Shown piece after piece: positions 51,803 through 63,230 of a stretch of DNA of 64,000 nucleotides (position 1 is the stretch's first letter; every line of letters starts with the position of its first letter). Origin of the DNA: Polyangia bacterium. Its GTDB lineage: Bacteria; Myxococcota_A; Polyangia; Nannocystales; Nannocystaceae. Position numbers and translations under genes: made by a program. The stretch spans positions 62,001-126,000 of the forward strand of contig JAUIKS010000004.1 in the NCBI GenBank assembly GCA_030430565.1. Reading direction: 5' to 3'. Under the pieces are notes generated by a model. That model saw nothing but the letters and a program-made list of their open reading frames with translations, was not told the DNA's origin and ran no database searches.

Positions 51803-51806
<4 letters not shown>
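51024..51806 (-). CDS. Sir2-family NAD-dependent protein deacylase
   Basis: A 260-residue sirtuin. The NAD motif GAGVSADSGLPTYRG is at about residues 28-42, TQNVDGLH and IELHGNIH (catalytic His) follow, and four Cys form the zinc site (CTACDYRT and CPDCRAVV). GTSSPFPYVTDPV and the final VEINPD complete the Rossmann fold. Its stop-to-start arrangement with lon is a 4-bp overlap (start inside the lon stop), so the two are translationally coupled. The class (deacetylase, desuccinylase) cannot be settled; the Tyr/Arg pair used by SIRT5-like enzymes was not found. Confidence 0.93.
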
Positions 51807-54193
<2,387 letters not shown>

Positions 54194-54305
54194 GTGCCGG
54201 TCAGCCTATCGCGCCCCGCATCGCGGAACCAGTCGCGTCGGCCGCGAACCAGCGCGCGTCGAGATCACGCCGACGCGCGCGCCCGCGCCGGCTTCTGATA
54301 CAACT

Positions 54306-56459
54306 GTGCCGTTGCCGTCTTCGACCACTCCCGACTCCCCCCAGGGCGGCGGACGCGACAGCGAGCGCGGGATCGCGGGCGTCGCCGCGTTCGCCTGCGC
54401 GCTCGGCCTCTTGGTCTTGACGGGTCCGAGCCTGCCGATCGAGCACGGCTGGGGGCTGGCGATCGCGGTCCCGATCCTCTGCGTGATCCTGGCCGCCGGA
54501 GCCGCAGGGCGGGCGTCCCCGCGCGGTGATGAGCCGCGCTGGCTGCGAGCGCTGCTCGCGGTGTTGATCCTGTTGCCGGCCGTGCTGATCGCGGCGGTCA
54601 CGGCGCGGGCCGCCTCGGCGCTGTTGATCGCGTTTCCCGGCGTCTGGTGGGGGCTCGGCGCGCTCGTGGTGACCGGGATCGTGCTCGCGGTCCCGGCGAT
54701 CCGCGGGCGCGGGTGGCTGCGCGCGCTCACCGTGGTCATCGCGGCCGCGCTGGTGCTCGTCGCCGCCCAGCGCGGCGCAGCCTACGAGACCGACGGGCCA
54801 GAGAGCGTCGGTTTCGCCCACTCCGGCCCGATCTTCGGGATCCACCCGTACCAGACGACCGCGGTCATCATCGACGGCTACGGCCCGTTTGACCTGCCCG
54901 TCAACGACTTCGTCGATCCCAACGGCGAGCGCGGCTACGGCCCCGAGGCCCTGGCGAGCGCGCTGCAGACGGCCCTGCGAACCATCGCCGCGGAGCACTT
55001 CGCCGACGGCCCCGAGCGCGCGCGTGTCGCGTTCGCGGAGGCGACGGTCACGGCCGTCACGACCCCGCCCGTGCGCGAGAACCTCGATCGTGAGCCGACA
55101 GAGACCGAGCACCACCGCTTGATCATCCGCTCGGGCTCCCACGGGCAGCGCTCGCGGGTCGAGTTTCGCTGCCCCGGCATCCGCCCGGGGCCGAGGCCGC
55201 TCGAGCCCGATGCGGTCCTCGAGCAGCAGTGCGCCGACAAGTACGTGACCGAGTCGAGCGCCGGGCTCGGGCTCACCGGGCGCTGGTCGGGCTACTTCGA
55301 GGCCCGCGGGCGTGAGCGCCTGGGCCTCGCGCCGTGGCTCGGGTGGACGCGCAGCGACGACCTCGAGGGGCGCCGAGCCGTCGCGCGAGAGCAGCGCTAC
55401 AACGCCTGGAACCTGCTCGCGTTGCTCGGGATCATCGGCCTCGCCCTGACCGAGCGGGGTCGGGGACGCCGGGTGCTGTCGGGCATCTCCGACATCGCCG
55501 CGGGGATCGGCCTGTTCGCGTGTGTGGGGGTTCTCACCCTTTTAGCGCTTCTGCTGGCAAGCAACGCCGGGCCCACGCTCCCAGTCGTGACATCAACGGC
55601 GATCCCCGGCGCGGGCGACGGCCTCGGATCGCGCACGGTCGCGGCCTGGATGCCGGCGCTCGTCCTGCTCGCGGTCCCGGGCTTCGCGCGGATTCGTCCG
55701 CGCCGCGCTGCGGCGAAGTCGCGGCTCCGCGAGCGGCTGGTCCCGCGCCTCATGATCGGCCTCCCTGCGGTCCTCGTCGCGCTGGCCAGCTTCGCGCTCG
55801 CCGGCCGGCTCGCGGCGCTGACGTGGATCCGCCCGGAGCTGTGGTTTTATCGCGGGCTCTCGGCCCAGGGCACCGTTTTAGACGGTCGCGAACTCGCGCT
55901 CGAGCGCTTCGCGCTCGCGCTCTCCGATCAGTTGTACGCCCAATTGCACGCCAGCCTCGGCATCAGCCTGGAGACCGCCGAGACCTTGGTGGCGACGGTC
56001 TTGGTCGTCGCGCTCGTCGGGGTGCTCGCGGTGTTCGCCCGGGTTGTCCCGCAGTGGATCGGGGCTGGCTTCGCGACCGGCTCCAAAGACGCCCCCGAAG
56101 AAGTTGGTGAGCGGATCGAGGTGATCTCTCGGCTGCTCTGGCTGTTCGGCGCCCTGGCGATCGTCGGCTCGGTGTCGACGCTCGGCGGCGCCGCGCTGCT
56201 GCCCAGCGCCCTCGCGCTCGCGGGGCTGGCCACGAGCGTGGCCCGAGCGCCCGCCGGCTCCCCATGGCTCGGTCTGCTCGCGGCCGCCGCGTGGGCGGCG
56301 ATCCTCGCGTTGGCCCTGCTCGATGTCCTGGCCCTGGGCTCCCTGCGCGGCTTCCTCGTGGCCATGGTCGCGCTCGGGTTCACGGCCGGCGGCGCGGGCG
56401 TGGCGGTCGCGGTCTGGCGCTGCGGTGGCCGGCGAAAGGACGTCGAGAGTGGGCGGTAA
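54306..56459 (+). CDS. Large multi-span membrane protein of unknown function
   Basis: A 717-residue integral membrane protein. At least five hydrophobic segments precede a soluble domain (residues about 160-360: SVGFAHSGPIFGIHPYQTTA, DGYGPFDLPVNDFVDPNGER), and about seven follow it, e.g. LFACVGVLTLLALLLASNAG and TLVATVLVVALVGVLAVFAR. No transporter or enzyme motif is recognised. The frame is open upstream, but the part before 54306 runs over the lon promoter and has little protein character. GTG 54306 or TTG 54312 fit, the latter being seven bases after TACAAC. It diverges from lon. Confidence 0.75.
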   Translation: MPLPSSTTPDSPQGGGRDSERGIAGVAAFACALGLLVLTGPSLPIEHGWGLAIAVPILCVILAAGAAGRASPRGDEPRWLRALLAVLILLPAVLIAAVTARAASALLIAFPGVWWGLGALVVTGIVLAVPAIRGRGWLRALTVVIAAALVLVAAQRGAAYETDGPESVGFAHSGPIFGIHPYQTTAVIIDGYGPFDLPVNDFVDPNGERGYGPEALASALQTALRTIAAEHFADGPERARVAFAEATVTAVTTPPVRENLDREPTETEHHRLIIRSGSHGQRSRVEFRCPGIRPGPRPLEPDAVLEQQCADKYVTESSAGLGLTGRWSGYFEARGRERLGLAPWLGWTRSDDLEGRRAVAREQRYNAWNLLALLGIIGLALTERGRGRRVLSGISDIAAGIGLFACVGVLTLLALLLASNAGPTLPVVTSTAIPGAGDGLGSRTVAAWMPALVLLAVPGFARIRPRRAAAKSRLRERLVPRLMIGLPAVLVALASFALAGRLAALTWIRPELWFYRGLSAQGTVLDGRELALERFALALSDQLYAQLHASLGISLETAETLVATVLVVALVGVLAVFARVVPQWIGAGFATGSKDAPEEVGERIEVISRLLWLFGALAIVGSVSTLGGAALLPSALALAGLATSVARAPAGSPWLGLLAAAAWAAILALALLDVLALGSLRGFLVAMVALGFTAGGAGVAVAVWRCGGRRKDVESGR

Positions 56460-56551
56460 TGGGTGCTCGTGGGGCGCCACGGCCCCGTGTACGGCTCCAC
56501 TACTTCATCTCACCCCGCCTTCGGTACGCGCGCGATGTCGCGGCTCCGCGG

Positions 56552-56580
56552 TTGAGCGCGCGCGTGCGGGCCGTTATGAT
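56552..56580 (+). promoter_or_regulatory. Promoter: TTGAGC, 17-bp spacer, TATGAT
   Basis: TTGAGC at 56552-56557 and TATGAT at 56575-56580 are spaced by exactly 17 bp, close to a sigma-70 consensus and rare in such GC-rich DNA. It lies 89 bp upstream of the exported protein start at 56670, leaving a leader. Confidence 0.55.
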
Positions 56581-56669
56581 GCCGCCCCGAAGCGCGGCTC
56601 TGCACCCAGCAACGCAACCTCAGTACGCTCGAACCGCTCACGCACTCCGCATCTACGTCGGCAACTCCC

Positions 56670-57956
56670 ATGAAGCTCGCACCATCCCGCACTTCATCCT
56701 GCACTTCTTTTCATGCTGCTTTTGTGAACGGTATGCACGGCGCCCTCGCGGGCCTTCTGTGCGCGGCCGTGGCGCTCGCGCCGATGCCGGTGCTCGCCGA
56801 GGAGGCCGCCGCGGACGCGGGCGCGTCGGCGGGCGCGCCGAAACCTGCGGATGGGCAGGTGGGTCTTATGCGCTTCGGGGGCGACGGCAACGACCTGCGC
56901 GTCTCCGTGCAGCAGAGCTTCGAGGGCGAGGGCTTCACGGTCAAGGGCGTCGCGCTCGACATCCAGACCGCCGCCGGCAAGGTCAAGTGCAAGGGCCCCA
57001 AGGACGACTCGGTCACCGACGAGTGCCTGGCGAAGATCGGGCTGTGGCTCAACAAGAAGGGCAAGCAGCAGCCGCCCTACACCTACCTGGTTTTCGGGAC
57101 ATATGGTTCGCTCGACGAGGGGCAGTCGACACGCGTCATCGTCTACGACCTGATCAACAGCAAGCGCGTGGTCGACTACCAGGCGTCGCCCTCCAGCGAC
57201 GACCTGATCCTCCCGCTGATGCTGCCCAGGGCCGTCGCCACCGGCGTCCAGGACTACATCACCCCGCCGGCCCCGATCACGCCGGAGGAGCAGAAGGTCA
57301 TCGACGACCTCGACGCCGGCCTGACCGCCGAGGAGAAGGCCGCCCAGGACGAGGCTGTTAATGACGCGAGAGAGGGCGTGCTCTCGGGCCCGACCGGGCC
57401 GATGAGCATGGAGGGCATCCAGGTCGACCTCAAGAAGGACTTCGACAAGTTCGCGCGCGATGGCAAGCGCACCAAGCGGAAGTCCAAGGAGGATCCCAAA
57501 GACCTGCGCCCGTCGCGGAAGCTCGGGCCGTTCTTCGGCTACTGGCAGCCGCGCGCATGGGTCGCGCTGGGTCTGATGGGCGCCGGCTTGGTGGCCACTG
57601 GCGCGCTCTACGGCGCGGGCCTCGCTCGACGTGGCGCCTACTCCGACGCCGTCGCGGCGCTCGAGGGCTCGGGTACGACGGCCAACAACCCGGATCAGAC
57701 CGAGGACTACACCGACCTCGCCTCACAGGTCGCCTCCACGGGCGCGGACTACCGCAAGCTGCTCGTCGGCGGCGACGTCGCGCTCGCCAGCTCGGTCGTG
57801 CTGTTCGGCGTTCTGGCGATCATCGTCTACCAGGATCGCACCGAGGCGAAGGCCTTCATCAAGCAGGAGAAGGCGCTCGCCGGGATCAAGAACCTCCGCG
57901 TCGGTCCGGTGTTCGCGAAGGGCTTCCAGGGCGCCTCGCTGGGCTTCCGGTTCTGA
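56670..57956 (+). CDS. Exported/membrane protein, similar in plan to the gene at 24178
   Basis: A 428-residue protein. A long N-region precedes the hydrophobic MHGALAGLLCAAVALAPMPV with cleavage after VLA. The first mature domain (GGDGNDLRVSVQQSFEGEGF, then YTYLVFGTYGSLDEGQSTRV) is beta-rich; it is followed by a helical charged stretch, then two hydrophobic segments (WVALGLMGAGLVATGALYGA and GDVALASSVVLFGVLAIIVY), ending KGFQGASLGFRF. The domain layout at the C-terminal side repeats that of the protein at 24178-25137. Start at 56670 (ATG) or 56724 (GTG) is undecided. Function unknown. A terminator follows. Confidence 0.8.
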   Translation: MKLAPSRTSSCTSFHAAFVNGMHGALAGLLCAAVALAPMPVLAEEAAADAGASAGAPKPADGQVGLMRFGGDGNDLRVSVQQSFEGEGFTVKGVALDIQTAAGKVKCKGPKDDSVTDECLAKIGLWLNKKGKQQPPYTYLVFGTYGSLDEGQSTRVIVYDLINSKRVVDYQASPSSDDLILPLMLPRAVATGVQDYITPPAPITPEEQKVIDDLDAGLTAEEKAAQDEAVNDAREGVLSGPTGPMSMEGIQVDLKKDFDKFARDGKRTKRKSKEDPKDLRPSRKLGPFFGYWQPRAWVALGLMGAGLVATGALYGAGLARRGAYSDAVAALEGSGTTANNPDQTEDYTDLASQVASTGADYRKLLVGGDVALASSVVLFGVLAIIVYQDRTEAKAFIKQEKALAGIKNLRVGPVFAKGFQGASLGFRF

Positions 57957-57982
57957 CGCCGCGCGAACGAGCGCTGGCACAA

Positions 57983-58012
57983 AAAAACCCGCAGCCTCGG
58001 CTGCGGGTTTTT
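57983..58012. terminator. Bidirectional intrinsic terminator
   Basis: AAAAACCCGCAG, a six-base loop CCTCGG, and CTGCGGGTTTTT form a perfect 12-bp inverted repeat with T runs on both strands. It lies between the convergent exported protein gene (+) and the thioredoxin gene (-), serving both. Confidence 0.93.
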
Positions 58013-58045
58013 GATTGGTTTGGCCTGTGCTCGTCGAGCGACTGG

Positions 58046-58375
58046 CTAGAGGTGCGGCGTGACGAGATCTTCGATGGGCTGGTAGCGGCCTGGGTTCCCG
58101 ACCATCTTGCCGACCTGCTTGCCGTCCTTGAACACGAGCAGCAGCGGGATGCCGGTCACCTGAAACTTGGCGGCGGTCGCCTGGTTGTGGTCGACGTCGA
58201 GCTTGACGACCTTCACGCCAGGATGCTTGGCCGCGAGCTTCTCGAGGTTCGGCGCGATCGCGCGACACGGGCCGCACCAGGTCGCCCAGAAATCGACGAG
58301 CACGGGCTTATCAGACTTGAGCACGTCTTGTTCAAACGTTGCGTCACTGGTGTTTGTGATGAGATCCGATGCCAT
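58046..58375 (-). CDS. trxA: Thioredoxin
   Basis: A 109-residue thioredoxin. The active site is WCGPC at residues 33-37 in VLVDFWATWCGPCRAIAPNL, and the cis-Pro is in VTGIPLLLVF. Length and fold match cytoplasmic TrxA, which reduces disulfides using thioredoxin reductase. The ATG at 58375 gives the normal N-terminus MASDLITNTSDATFEQDVLK; an upstream extension of 37 codons has no thioredoxin character. Confidence 0.96.
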   Translation of the reverse strand: MASDLITNTSDATFEQDVLKSDKPVLVDFWATWCGPCRAIAPNLEKLAAKHPGVKVVKLDVDHNQATAAKFQVTGIPLLLVFKDGKQVGKMVGNPGRYQPIEDLVTPHL

Positions 58376-58530
58376 GGGACGCCCCAGCATGGGCCCTGGC
58401 GCGCCCGACCGCAAGCGTTCGCCGGCTGGGCGGATGAGCGAAACCGCAAGCACCGGAGACGCCGCGCCGGTGGCGAACGCGCGCACGCGGCGGGTTTTGT
58501 CATATCGGTATTCGGACTACCCTCTGAGTC

Positions 58531-58929
58531 GTGACGACGAGGATCTTTGTCTCCCAAAACATGGTCGACGCGTGGATGTCGATGGGGAAGGTCGAACTCG
58601 ACCGCGATCTACTGCGCGTCCCGCTCGTCGGCGCGAGTAACCGCGTGGACCTGTTCATCAACCCCGCGGTATTTTTCGACAAGGTCGACGGCTCGGACCC
58701 CGATGAGAATAACGTGCTCGGGCGCGTCAAGACCACGCAGGAGCTGGCGCAGATGGGCGCGGAGCACTACGAGACCGCGGTCATCGTCGGCGACGCCGCC
58801 TACACGGTGAAGCCCGGCTTCGTGGCCTCCGCCGTGGGACCCAACGGCAGCGAGACCGCGCTCGACGCGGCGACCTGGGGGCGGCTGCTCGCCACGCTCG
58901 AGGGCTTGTCTCGGGCGGCCGGCATCTGA
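58531..58929 (+). CDS. Conserved hypothetical protein
   Basis: A 132-residue soluble protein. It begins MTTRIFVSQNMVDAWMSMGK and contains VELDRDLLRVPLVGASNRVD, FINPAVFFDKVDGSDPDENN and AHYETAVIVGDAAYTVKPGF-like text (EHYETAVIVGDAAYTVKPGF). The sequence looks like an alpha/beta domain with a binding role, but no family is recognised. GTG start. A 5'-region with TTGTCA-type elements lies before it. Confidence 0.8.
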   Translation: MTTRIFVSQNMVDAWMSMGKVELDRDLLRVPLVGASNRVDLFINPAVFFDKVDGSDPDENNVLGRVKTTQELAQMGAEHYETAVIVGDAAYTVKPGFVASAVGPNGSETALDAATWGRLLATLEGLSRAAGI

Positions 58930-58940
58930 TCGCGGATCGC

Positions 58941-58970
58941 GTCCTGCCGGGTCCTGCCGGGTCCTGCTAG
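58941..58970. repeat. 10-bp tandem repeat, three copies
   Basis: GTCCTGCCGG twice and GTCCTGCTAG once in the gap between a hypothetical gene and the ccsA-like gene. Its role is unknown; it may simply be slippage. Confidence 0.85.
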
Positions 58971-59046
58971 AGTTGCGCTGCGCCCGGGCTCAGCGCTGAC
59001 TTGACGATCACGCGCCGACTCGGACACGCTCCTCGAGCGTCCGATC

Positions 59047-59874
59047 ATGCTCTATCCCCTGTTTATCCTCGCGGCGCTCGCGTACGGGGCGACGACCTTC
59101 CTCTACGGGACCAATTCGTCGACCTCCGCCCCTGGCTCGCCGTCGAGCTCGGGGATCCGCGAGCGCTCGCAGCGGGCAGGCGATATCGCGCTCGCGGTCG
59201 CCGGCTTGCTGCACACGGCCTGCGTCGGCGCCCAGTGCGTGGAAGGTGATCACCCCTTCGCCTCCGTGTTCTTGGTCGTCAGCTTCGCCGCGCTGAGCGC
59301 GGTGCTCGGCTACTACGTGCTCGCCGTCGTGCGCCGGCGTACCATCCCGGCGCTCGGCGCGATCCTGGCGCCGATCGGGCTGATCGGCCTGGTCCTCGGC
59401 GTGCTGTTCGGTGATCCCGTCGGCGACCGACTGCCCGCGACCACGATGCTCGCCAAGTCGCATATCGGCCTCGCTACCGCAGGGATCGCGCTGTTGACGC
59501 TCGCCGCCGGGGTCGCGGGCGTCTACCTCGCGATGGAGCGGCGGCTGCGACAGAAGATCTTCCGTCCTCGGCCCGGCGGCATCTCACTGCTCGGCCTCGA
59601 TCGCATGCACCACCGCTTGATCCTGCTGGTCACGCCGGTGCTGACGCTCGCGCTCGTCACCGGCGTCCTGTGGATCCTGCAGCTCGGCGGGCCTGAGATG
59701 CTCGGCCCGCGCTGGGTCGAGCTGGCCGCGGGCGGCCTCGCGTGGCTGGCGAGCGTGACGCTGCTGGTCACGCGCGCGGCCTTCGGGATGCGCGGGCGGC
59801 AGGCGGCCGGCCTGACGATCGTCGCGCTGCTCAGCGTCGTCGTCCTGCTCTCGTACTACGGAGTCCGCGGGTGA
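59047..59874 (+). CDS. CcsA/HemX-like cytochrome c assembly membrane protein
   Basis: A 275-residue protein with about eight membrane helices. Family-type features are the His-containing loops LLHTACVGAQCVEGDHPFAS, AKSHIGLATAGIALL and MHHRLILLVTPVLT, which are candidate heme ligands, as in CcsA (cytochrome c heme delivery) and HemX. It is directly before hemA and overlaps its start by 4 bp; hemX-hemA order is common. In Bacillus HemX affects HemA level, while CcsA works in heme export; the sequence does not decide between them. Abundant diheme proteins in this window would need such a pathway. Confidence 0.85.
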   Translation: MLYPLFILAALAYGATTFLYGTNSSTSAPGSPSSSGIRERSQRAGDIALAVAGLLHTACVGAQCVEGDHPFASVFLVVSFAALSAVLGYYVLAVVRRRTIPALGAILAPIGLIGLVLGVLFGDPVGDRLPATTMLAKSHIGLATAGIALLTLAAGVAGVYLAMERRLRQKIFRPRPGGISLLGLDRMHHRLILLVTPVLTLALVTGVLWILQLGGPEMLGPRWVELAAGGLAWLASVTLLVTRAAFGMRGRQAAGLTIVALLSVVVLLSYYGVRG

Positions 59875-61223
59875 GCGATGAGCTGTTCGCGGTCGGGCTG
59901 AACCATAAGACAGCCCCGGTCGAGCTGCGCGAGCAGCTGGCGACGACGAGCGAGACCGTCGGCCAGGCGCTGCCGGCGATGGTCCAGGAGCTCGGCCTGC
60001 GCGAGGTGATGGTCGTCTCGACCTGCAACCGCGTCGAGATCTACGCGGTCGGCGGCCAGTGGTCGCGGGCCGCGGGCCGCGTGCTCGACTTCCTCGCGCG
60101 TCGTCACCGCGTCGAGGGCGAGCGGCTGCGCAACCACGCCTTCATCCGCGGGCACGCCGAGGCCGCGCGGCACATCTTCCGGGTCGCCGCGAGCCTCGAG
60201 AGCATGGTCGTCGGCGAGCCGCAGATCCTCGGTCAGGTCAAGGACGCGTTTGATCTGGCGCGGAGGACAGGCACCGTCGGATCGGTGCTCGACCGCTGCC
60301 TCACGATGGCGTTTAAGGGCGCCAAGCGGGTGCGCACCGAGACCGAGATCGCGCGCGGCGCCGCCAGCGTGCCCTCGGTCGCGGTCGACCTCGCGCGCAG
60401 CATCTTCGGCGATCTGCGGGGCTGCGGCGCGCTCCTGGTCGGCGCGGGCGAGATGGCCCAGCAGTCAGGTGTGTACCTCAAGGCCGCGGGCGTCACCGAG
60501 ATCGCGGTCGTCAACCGAAGCCAAGCGCGCGGCGAGGCGCTGGTGCGCGAGCTGGGCGGGCGCTACGCCAATTGGGATCAGCTCGAGCACGAGCTGCGGC
60601 GCGCCGACATCGTCATCTCGAGCACCGGCGCGAGCCAGCCGGTGATCGATCGCCCGCTGATGAAGGGGGTCATGCGGGCGCGTCGCGGCGCGCCGGTGTT
60701 CCTCGTCGACATCGCCGTCCCGCGCGACGTCGACCCGGCGGTGACCCGCCTCGGGCAGGTGTTCCTCTACAACATCGACGATCTCCAGGGCATCGTCCAC
60801 GACAACATGCGCACGCGCGTGGCCGAGGCCGAGCGCGCCGCAGGCCTGGTCGAGGAGGAGGTCGCGGGCTTCGTCGCGTGGCACCGCTCGCGCGCCATCG
60901 GCCCGCTGATCCGCGAGCTGCAGCAGCACGCCAAGGCGATCGCGGCGGCCGAGCTCGAGCGCGCGAGCGGCAAGCTGGCGAAGCTCGACAAGGCCGAGCG
61001 CAAGGCGGTCGAGAAGGTGATCCACGGCGTGGTCAAGAAGCTGCTGCACCGGCCGATGACCCAGCTGCGCGCGGCCTCGTCGTCCGAGCAGCGCACGAGC
61101 TACGACCTCGCCGAGGCCTGCGAGGTGCTGTTTGAGCTGCGCCGCGCCGCCCCAGACGCGGACGCGGCGCGCGAGGAGCTGCCCGCGCGCGCCGGCGTCG
61201 CGCAGCCCAAGCCGACCTCCTGA
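59871..61223 (+). CDS. hemA: Glutamyl-tRNA reductase
   Basis: A 450-residue enzyme making glutamate-1-semialdehyde, the first step of C5 tetrapyrrole synthesis. The N-terminus DELFAVGLNHKTAPVELREQ, catalytic Cys52 in VVSTCNRVEIYA, and GEPQILGQVKDAF are family signatures; the NADPH domain has LLVGAGEMAQQSGVYLK and the C-terminal dimerisation helices follow. The GTG at 59871 overlaps the ccsA-like stop (GTGA). hemC follows after 67 bp. Heme feedback, known in other bacteria, is not visible here. Confidence 0.96.
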   Translation: MSDELFAVGLNHKTAPVELREQLATTSETVGQALPAMVQELGLREVMVVSTCNRVEIYAVGGQWSRAAGRVLDFLARRHRVEGERLRNHAFIRGHAEAARHIFRVAASLESMVVGEPQILGQVKDAFDLARRTGTVGSVLDRCLTMAFKGAKRVRTETEIARGAASVPSVAVDLARSIFGDLRGCGALLVGAGEMAQQSGVYLKAAGVTEIAVVNRSQARGEALVRELGGRYANWDQLEHELRRADIVISSTGASQPVIDRPLMKGVMRARRGAPVFLVDIAVPRDVDPAVTRLGQVFLYNIDDLQGIVHDNMRTRVAEAERAAGLVEEEVAGFVAWHRSRAIGPLIRELQQHAKAIAAAELERASGKLAKLDKAERKAVEKVIHGVVKKLLHRPMTQLRAASSSEQRTSYDLAEACEVLFELRRAAPDADAAREELPARAGVAQPKPTS

Positions 61224-61290
61224 CCTCTCGTCCGTCTTCTCGCCCGTCTTTTTCTCCGACCTCTCCTCCTCCACGACTCTGCGAGCGCCC

Positions 61291-62295
61291 ATGACAACCA
61301 GGCCTTTAGAACTTCCCGAGACGATGCGCGGCACGGTCCGGATCGGCACGCGCGCCTCCAAGCTCGCGCTCTGGCAGGCCAACTGGGTCCGCGATCAGCT
61401 GCGCGCCTGCTGGGGCCCGAAGCTCGAGGTCGAGCTCGTCAAGATCACCACCGACGGCGACCGAATCCAGGATCGGCCGCTGCACCAGATCGGCGGCAAG
61501 GGCCTGTTCGTCAACGGCATCGAGGATCAGCTGCTCGCCGAGAACGTCGACCTCGCGGTCCACAGCATGAAGGACCTGCCGGGGACGTTGGCCGAGGGCC
61601 TGATGATCACGTGCACGCCGGCGCGCGCGGACTCCCGCGACGCGCTCGTGATCCGCGAGGACGTCCGTCGCGCGCTGCTCGAGGCCGGCGAGACCCTCGG
61701 GATCGAGTCGCTGCCGGCGGGCGCGCGCCTCGGGACCACCAGCCTGCGCCGGACCGCGCTGTCGCGGCGCCTCAACCCCGAGGTCGAGGTCATCTCGCTG
61801 CGGGGCAACGTGCCCACGCGCCTGCGCAAGCTCGACGAGGGGCAGTTCGAGGCCATCTTGCTCGCGGCCGCCGGGCTGAAGCGCCTCGAGCTCGGCGCGC
61901 GCGTCGACGTCGCGCTCGACCCCGAGGTGTTCTGTCCGGCCGCGACCCAGGGGATCTTGGCGCTCGAGTGCCGCGCGGCGGACAGCCGGGTGCGGGCCCT
62001 CGTGGCGCCGCTCAACGACGCCGACGCGGCGATCATGGCCGAGGTCGAGCGGGCGTTCTTGGCCCGCCTCGAGGGCGGCTGTCAGGTCCCGATGGGCTGC
62101 CACGCGGTCCTCGACGGCGACCGCGTGCGCGCGCGGGGGATCGTCGCGGACCCGTCGGGGGCGCCGTACTACGAGGCCGAGCGCGAAGGCGGGCGGACGC
62201 ACGCGGCGGCGCTCGGTCATGAGCTCGCCGGAGACCTGCTCGAGCAGGGCGCGCGCGAGGTCCTTCAGAAGCTCGCGGGCGCCAAGACGAGCTAG
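61291..62295 (+). CDS. hemC: Porphobilinogen deaminase (hydroxymethylbilane synthase)
   Basis: A 334-residue enzyme that joins four porphobilinogens. Signatures: GTVRIGTRASKLALWQANWV at the start, KDLPGTLAEGLMI, LGTTSLRRTALSRRLNPEVE and Cys264 in EGGCQVPMG, which binds the dipyrromethane cofactor. Length is typical. The ATG at 61291 is used; upstream codons over the gap have no protein character. It is the last gene of the ccsA-hemA-hemC group. Confidence 0.96.
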   Translation: MTTRPLELPETMRGTVRIGTRASKLALWQANWVRDQLRACWGPKLEVELVKITTDGDRIQDRPLHQIGGKGLFVNGIEDQLLAENVDLAVHSMKDLPGTLAEGLMITCTPARADSRDALVIREDVRRALLEAGETLGIESLPAGARLGTTSLRRTALSRRLNPEVEVISLRGNVPTRLRKLDEGQFEAILLAAAGLKRLELGARVDVALDPEVFCPAATQGILALECRAADSRVRALVAPLNDADAAIMAEVERAFLARLEGGCQVPMGCHAVLDGDRVRARGIVADPSGAPYYEAEREGGRTHAAALGHELAGDLLEQGAREVLQKLAGAKTS

Positions 62296-62371
62296 CCCAG
62301 GCCGTGAATCGGCTTGCGCCGGACGGTGGCGATCGCTACCGTCGCCCGAGTTCGAAGCCCTCGATTTTGCA

Positions 62372-62689
62372 ATGACCGGCGCAGGCGCGAGTTCACACGT
62401 TCATCCCAGAGCCCGCGCCGCGGTGGTCTGGGGTCTCGCGCTGCTGCTCGGCGCCTGCGCGCCCTCGGATGACGAGCTGTGCGTGCATATCTCGACCGTC
62501 ACGGGGAAGCTCTCGGACGAGGGGCTGCCCAAGAAGCGGTTCTTCAACCGCTGCACGCGGAGCGTGAAGGGCCGGCGCCTCGACGCCGGCGCGCTGCGCT
62601 GGGGCGGCGTCGCCAAGTGCGTGAAGGCGGCGCAGGATCAAGAGGCGATCGACGCCTGCTGGGTCGGCCAGAAGCCCCCGGATCCCTAG
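62372..62689 (+). CDS. Small lipoprotein
   Basis: A 105-residue exported protein. The signal (AAVVWGLALLLGAC) ends with lipobox LGAC. The mature part SDDELCVHISTVTGKLSDEG and GVAKCVKAAQDQEAIDACWV has four Cys, plausibly two disulfides, in a helical setting. No family recognised. ATG at 62372; a TACCG-type element lies 35 bases upstream. The hemC stop is 76 bp before it, so a separate promoter is likely. Confidence 0.75.
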   Translation: MTGAGASSHVHPRARAAVVWGLALLLGACAPSDDELCVHISTVTGKLSDEGLPKKRFFNRCTRSVKGRRLDAGALRWGGVAKCVKAAQDQEAIDACWVGQKPPDP

Positions 62690-62697
62690 CAAACCGC

Positions 62698-63149
62698 TCA
62701 GCGTCGCGTTGCCGGGGCCGTGGGTGAGTACAGCCGCTCGCCGCGGGCGAAGGTGCACGCGTCGTTGAACTCGTAGACGACGTCCGGATCGGTGTCGAGC
62801 TACGTCCACAGCAGTGCGCGCGGAGCTCGAGGTCCATGCCGTGGCTCTCGCGGTGGTTGTACTCGGTCGCGGAGAGCTCGAGCCGGTAGGCGCCGGGCTC
62901 GGGCGCCCGTGGCACTGGTTGACCCAGGCGGCGGTGAGCAAGTCGTCGGGTCGCCCCGCGTCTCGGTAGACCGTCGCTTCGTCGCAGCGCTCGTCGACCC
63001 ACGTGCGGAAGCCCCAGCGGTTCACGTCGACCGCGAGCTCCTCGTAGCGGCGCGCCGTCGCGGCGCGACGGCGCCGGCGAGCACGGCGGTGACGGTGATC
63101 AGCGTCGTAGCGACGCGGCGGCGCGCCCACGGTCGACGCGCCTCGACAT
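62698..63149 (-). pseudogene. Multiply frameshifted gene for a membrane-anchored protein
   Basis: Protein-like pieces occur in order in different frames: a membrane segment RRRVATTLITVTAVLAGAVA after a possible ATG at 63149; YEELAVDVNRWGFRTWVDER with YRDAGRPDDLLTAAWVNQCH; APEPGAYRLELSATEYNHRE with LRAHCCG; and LDTDPDVVYEFNDACTFARG ending TRR-stop at 62698. At least three indels separate them; two are single-base losses, one in a G run. The number of breaks favours true decay. Product unknown; the Cys pattern suggests an extracytoplasmic domain. Confidence 0.65.
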
Positions 63150-63230
63150 CGGCGCCGGCGCAGGATCTGGGGCGTTTCGGGGCGTTCGTCGTGTTGAATC
63201 CCGAGCGCTGCGGTGCGATCGTTTCGCTCC

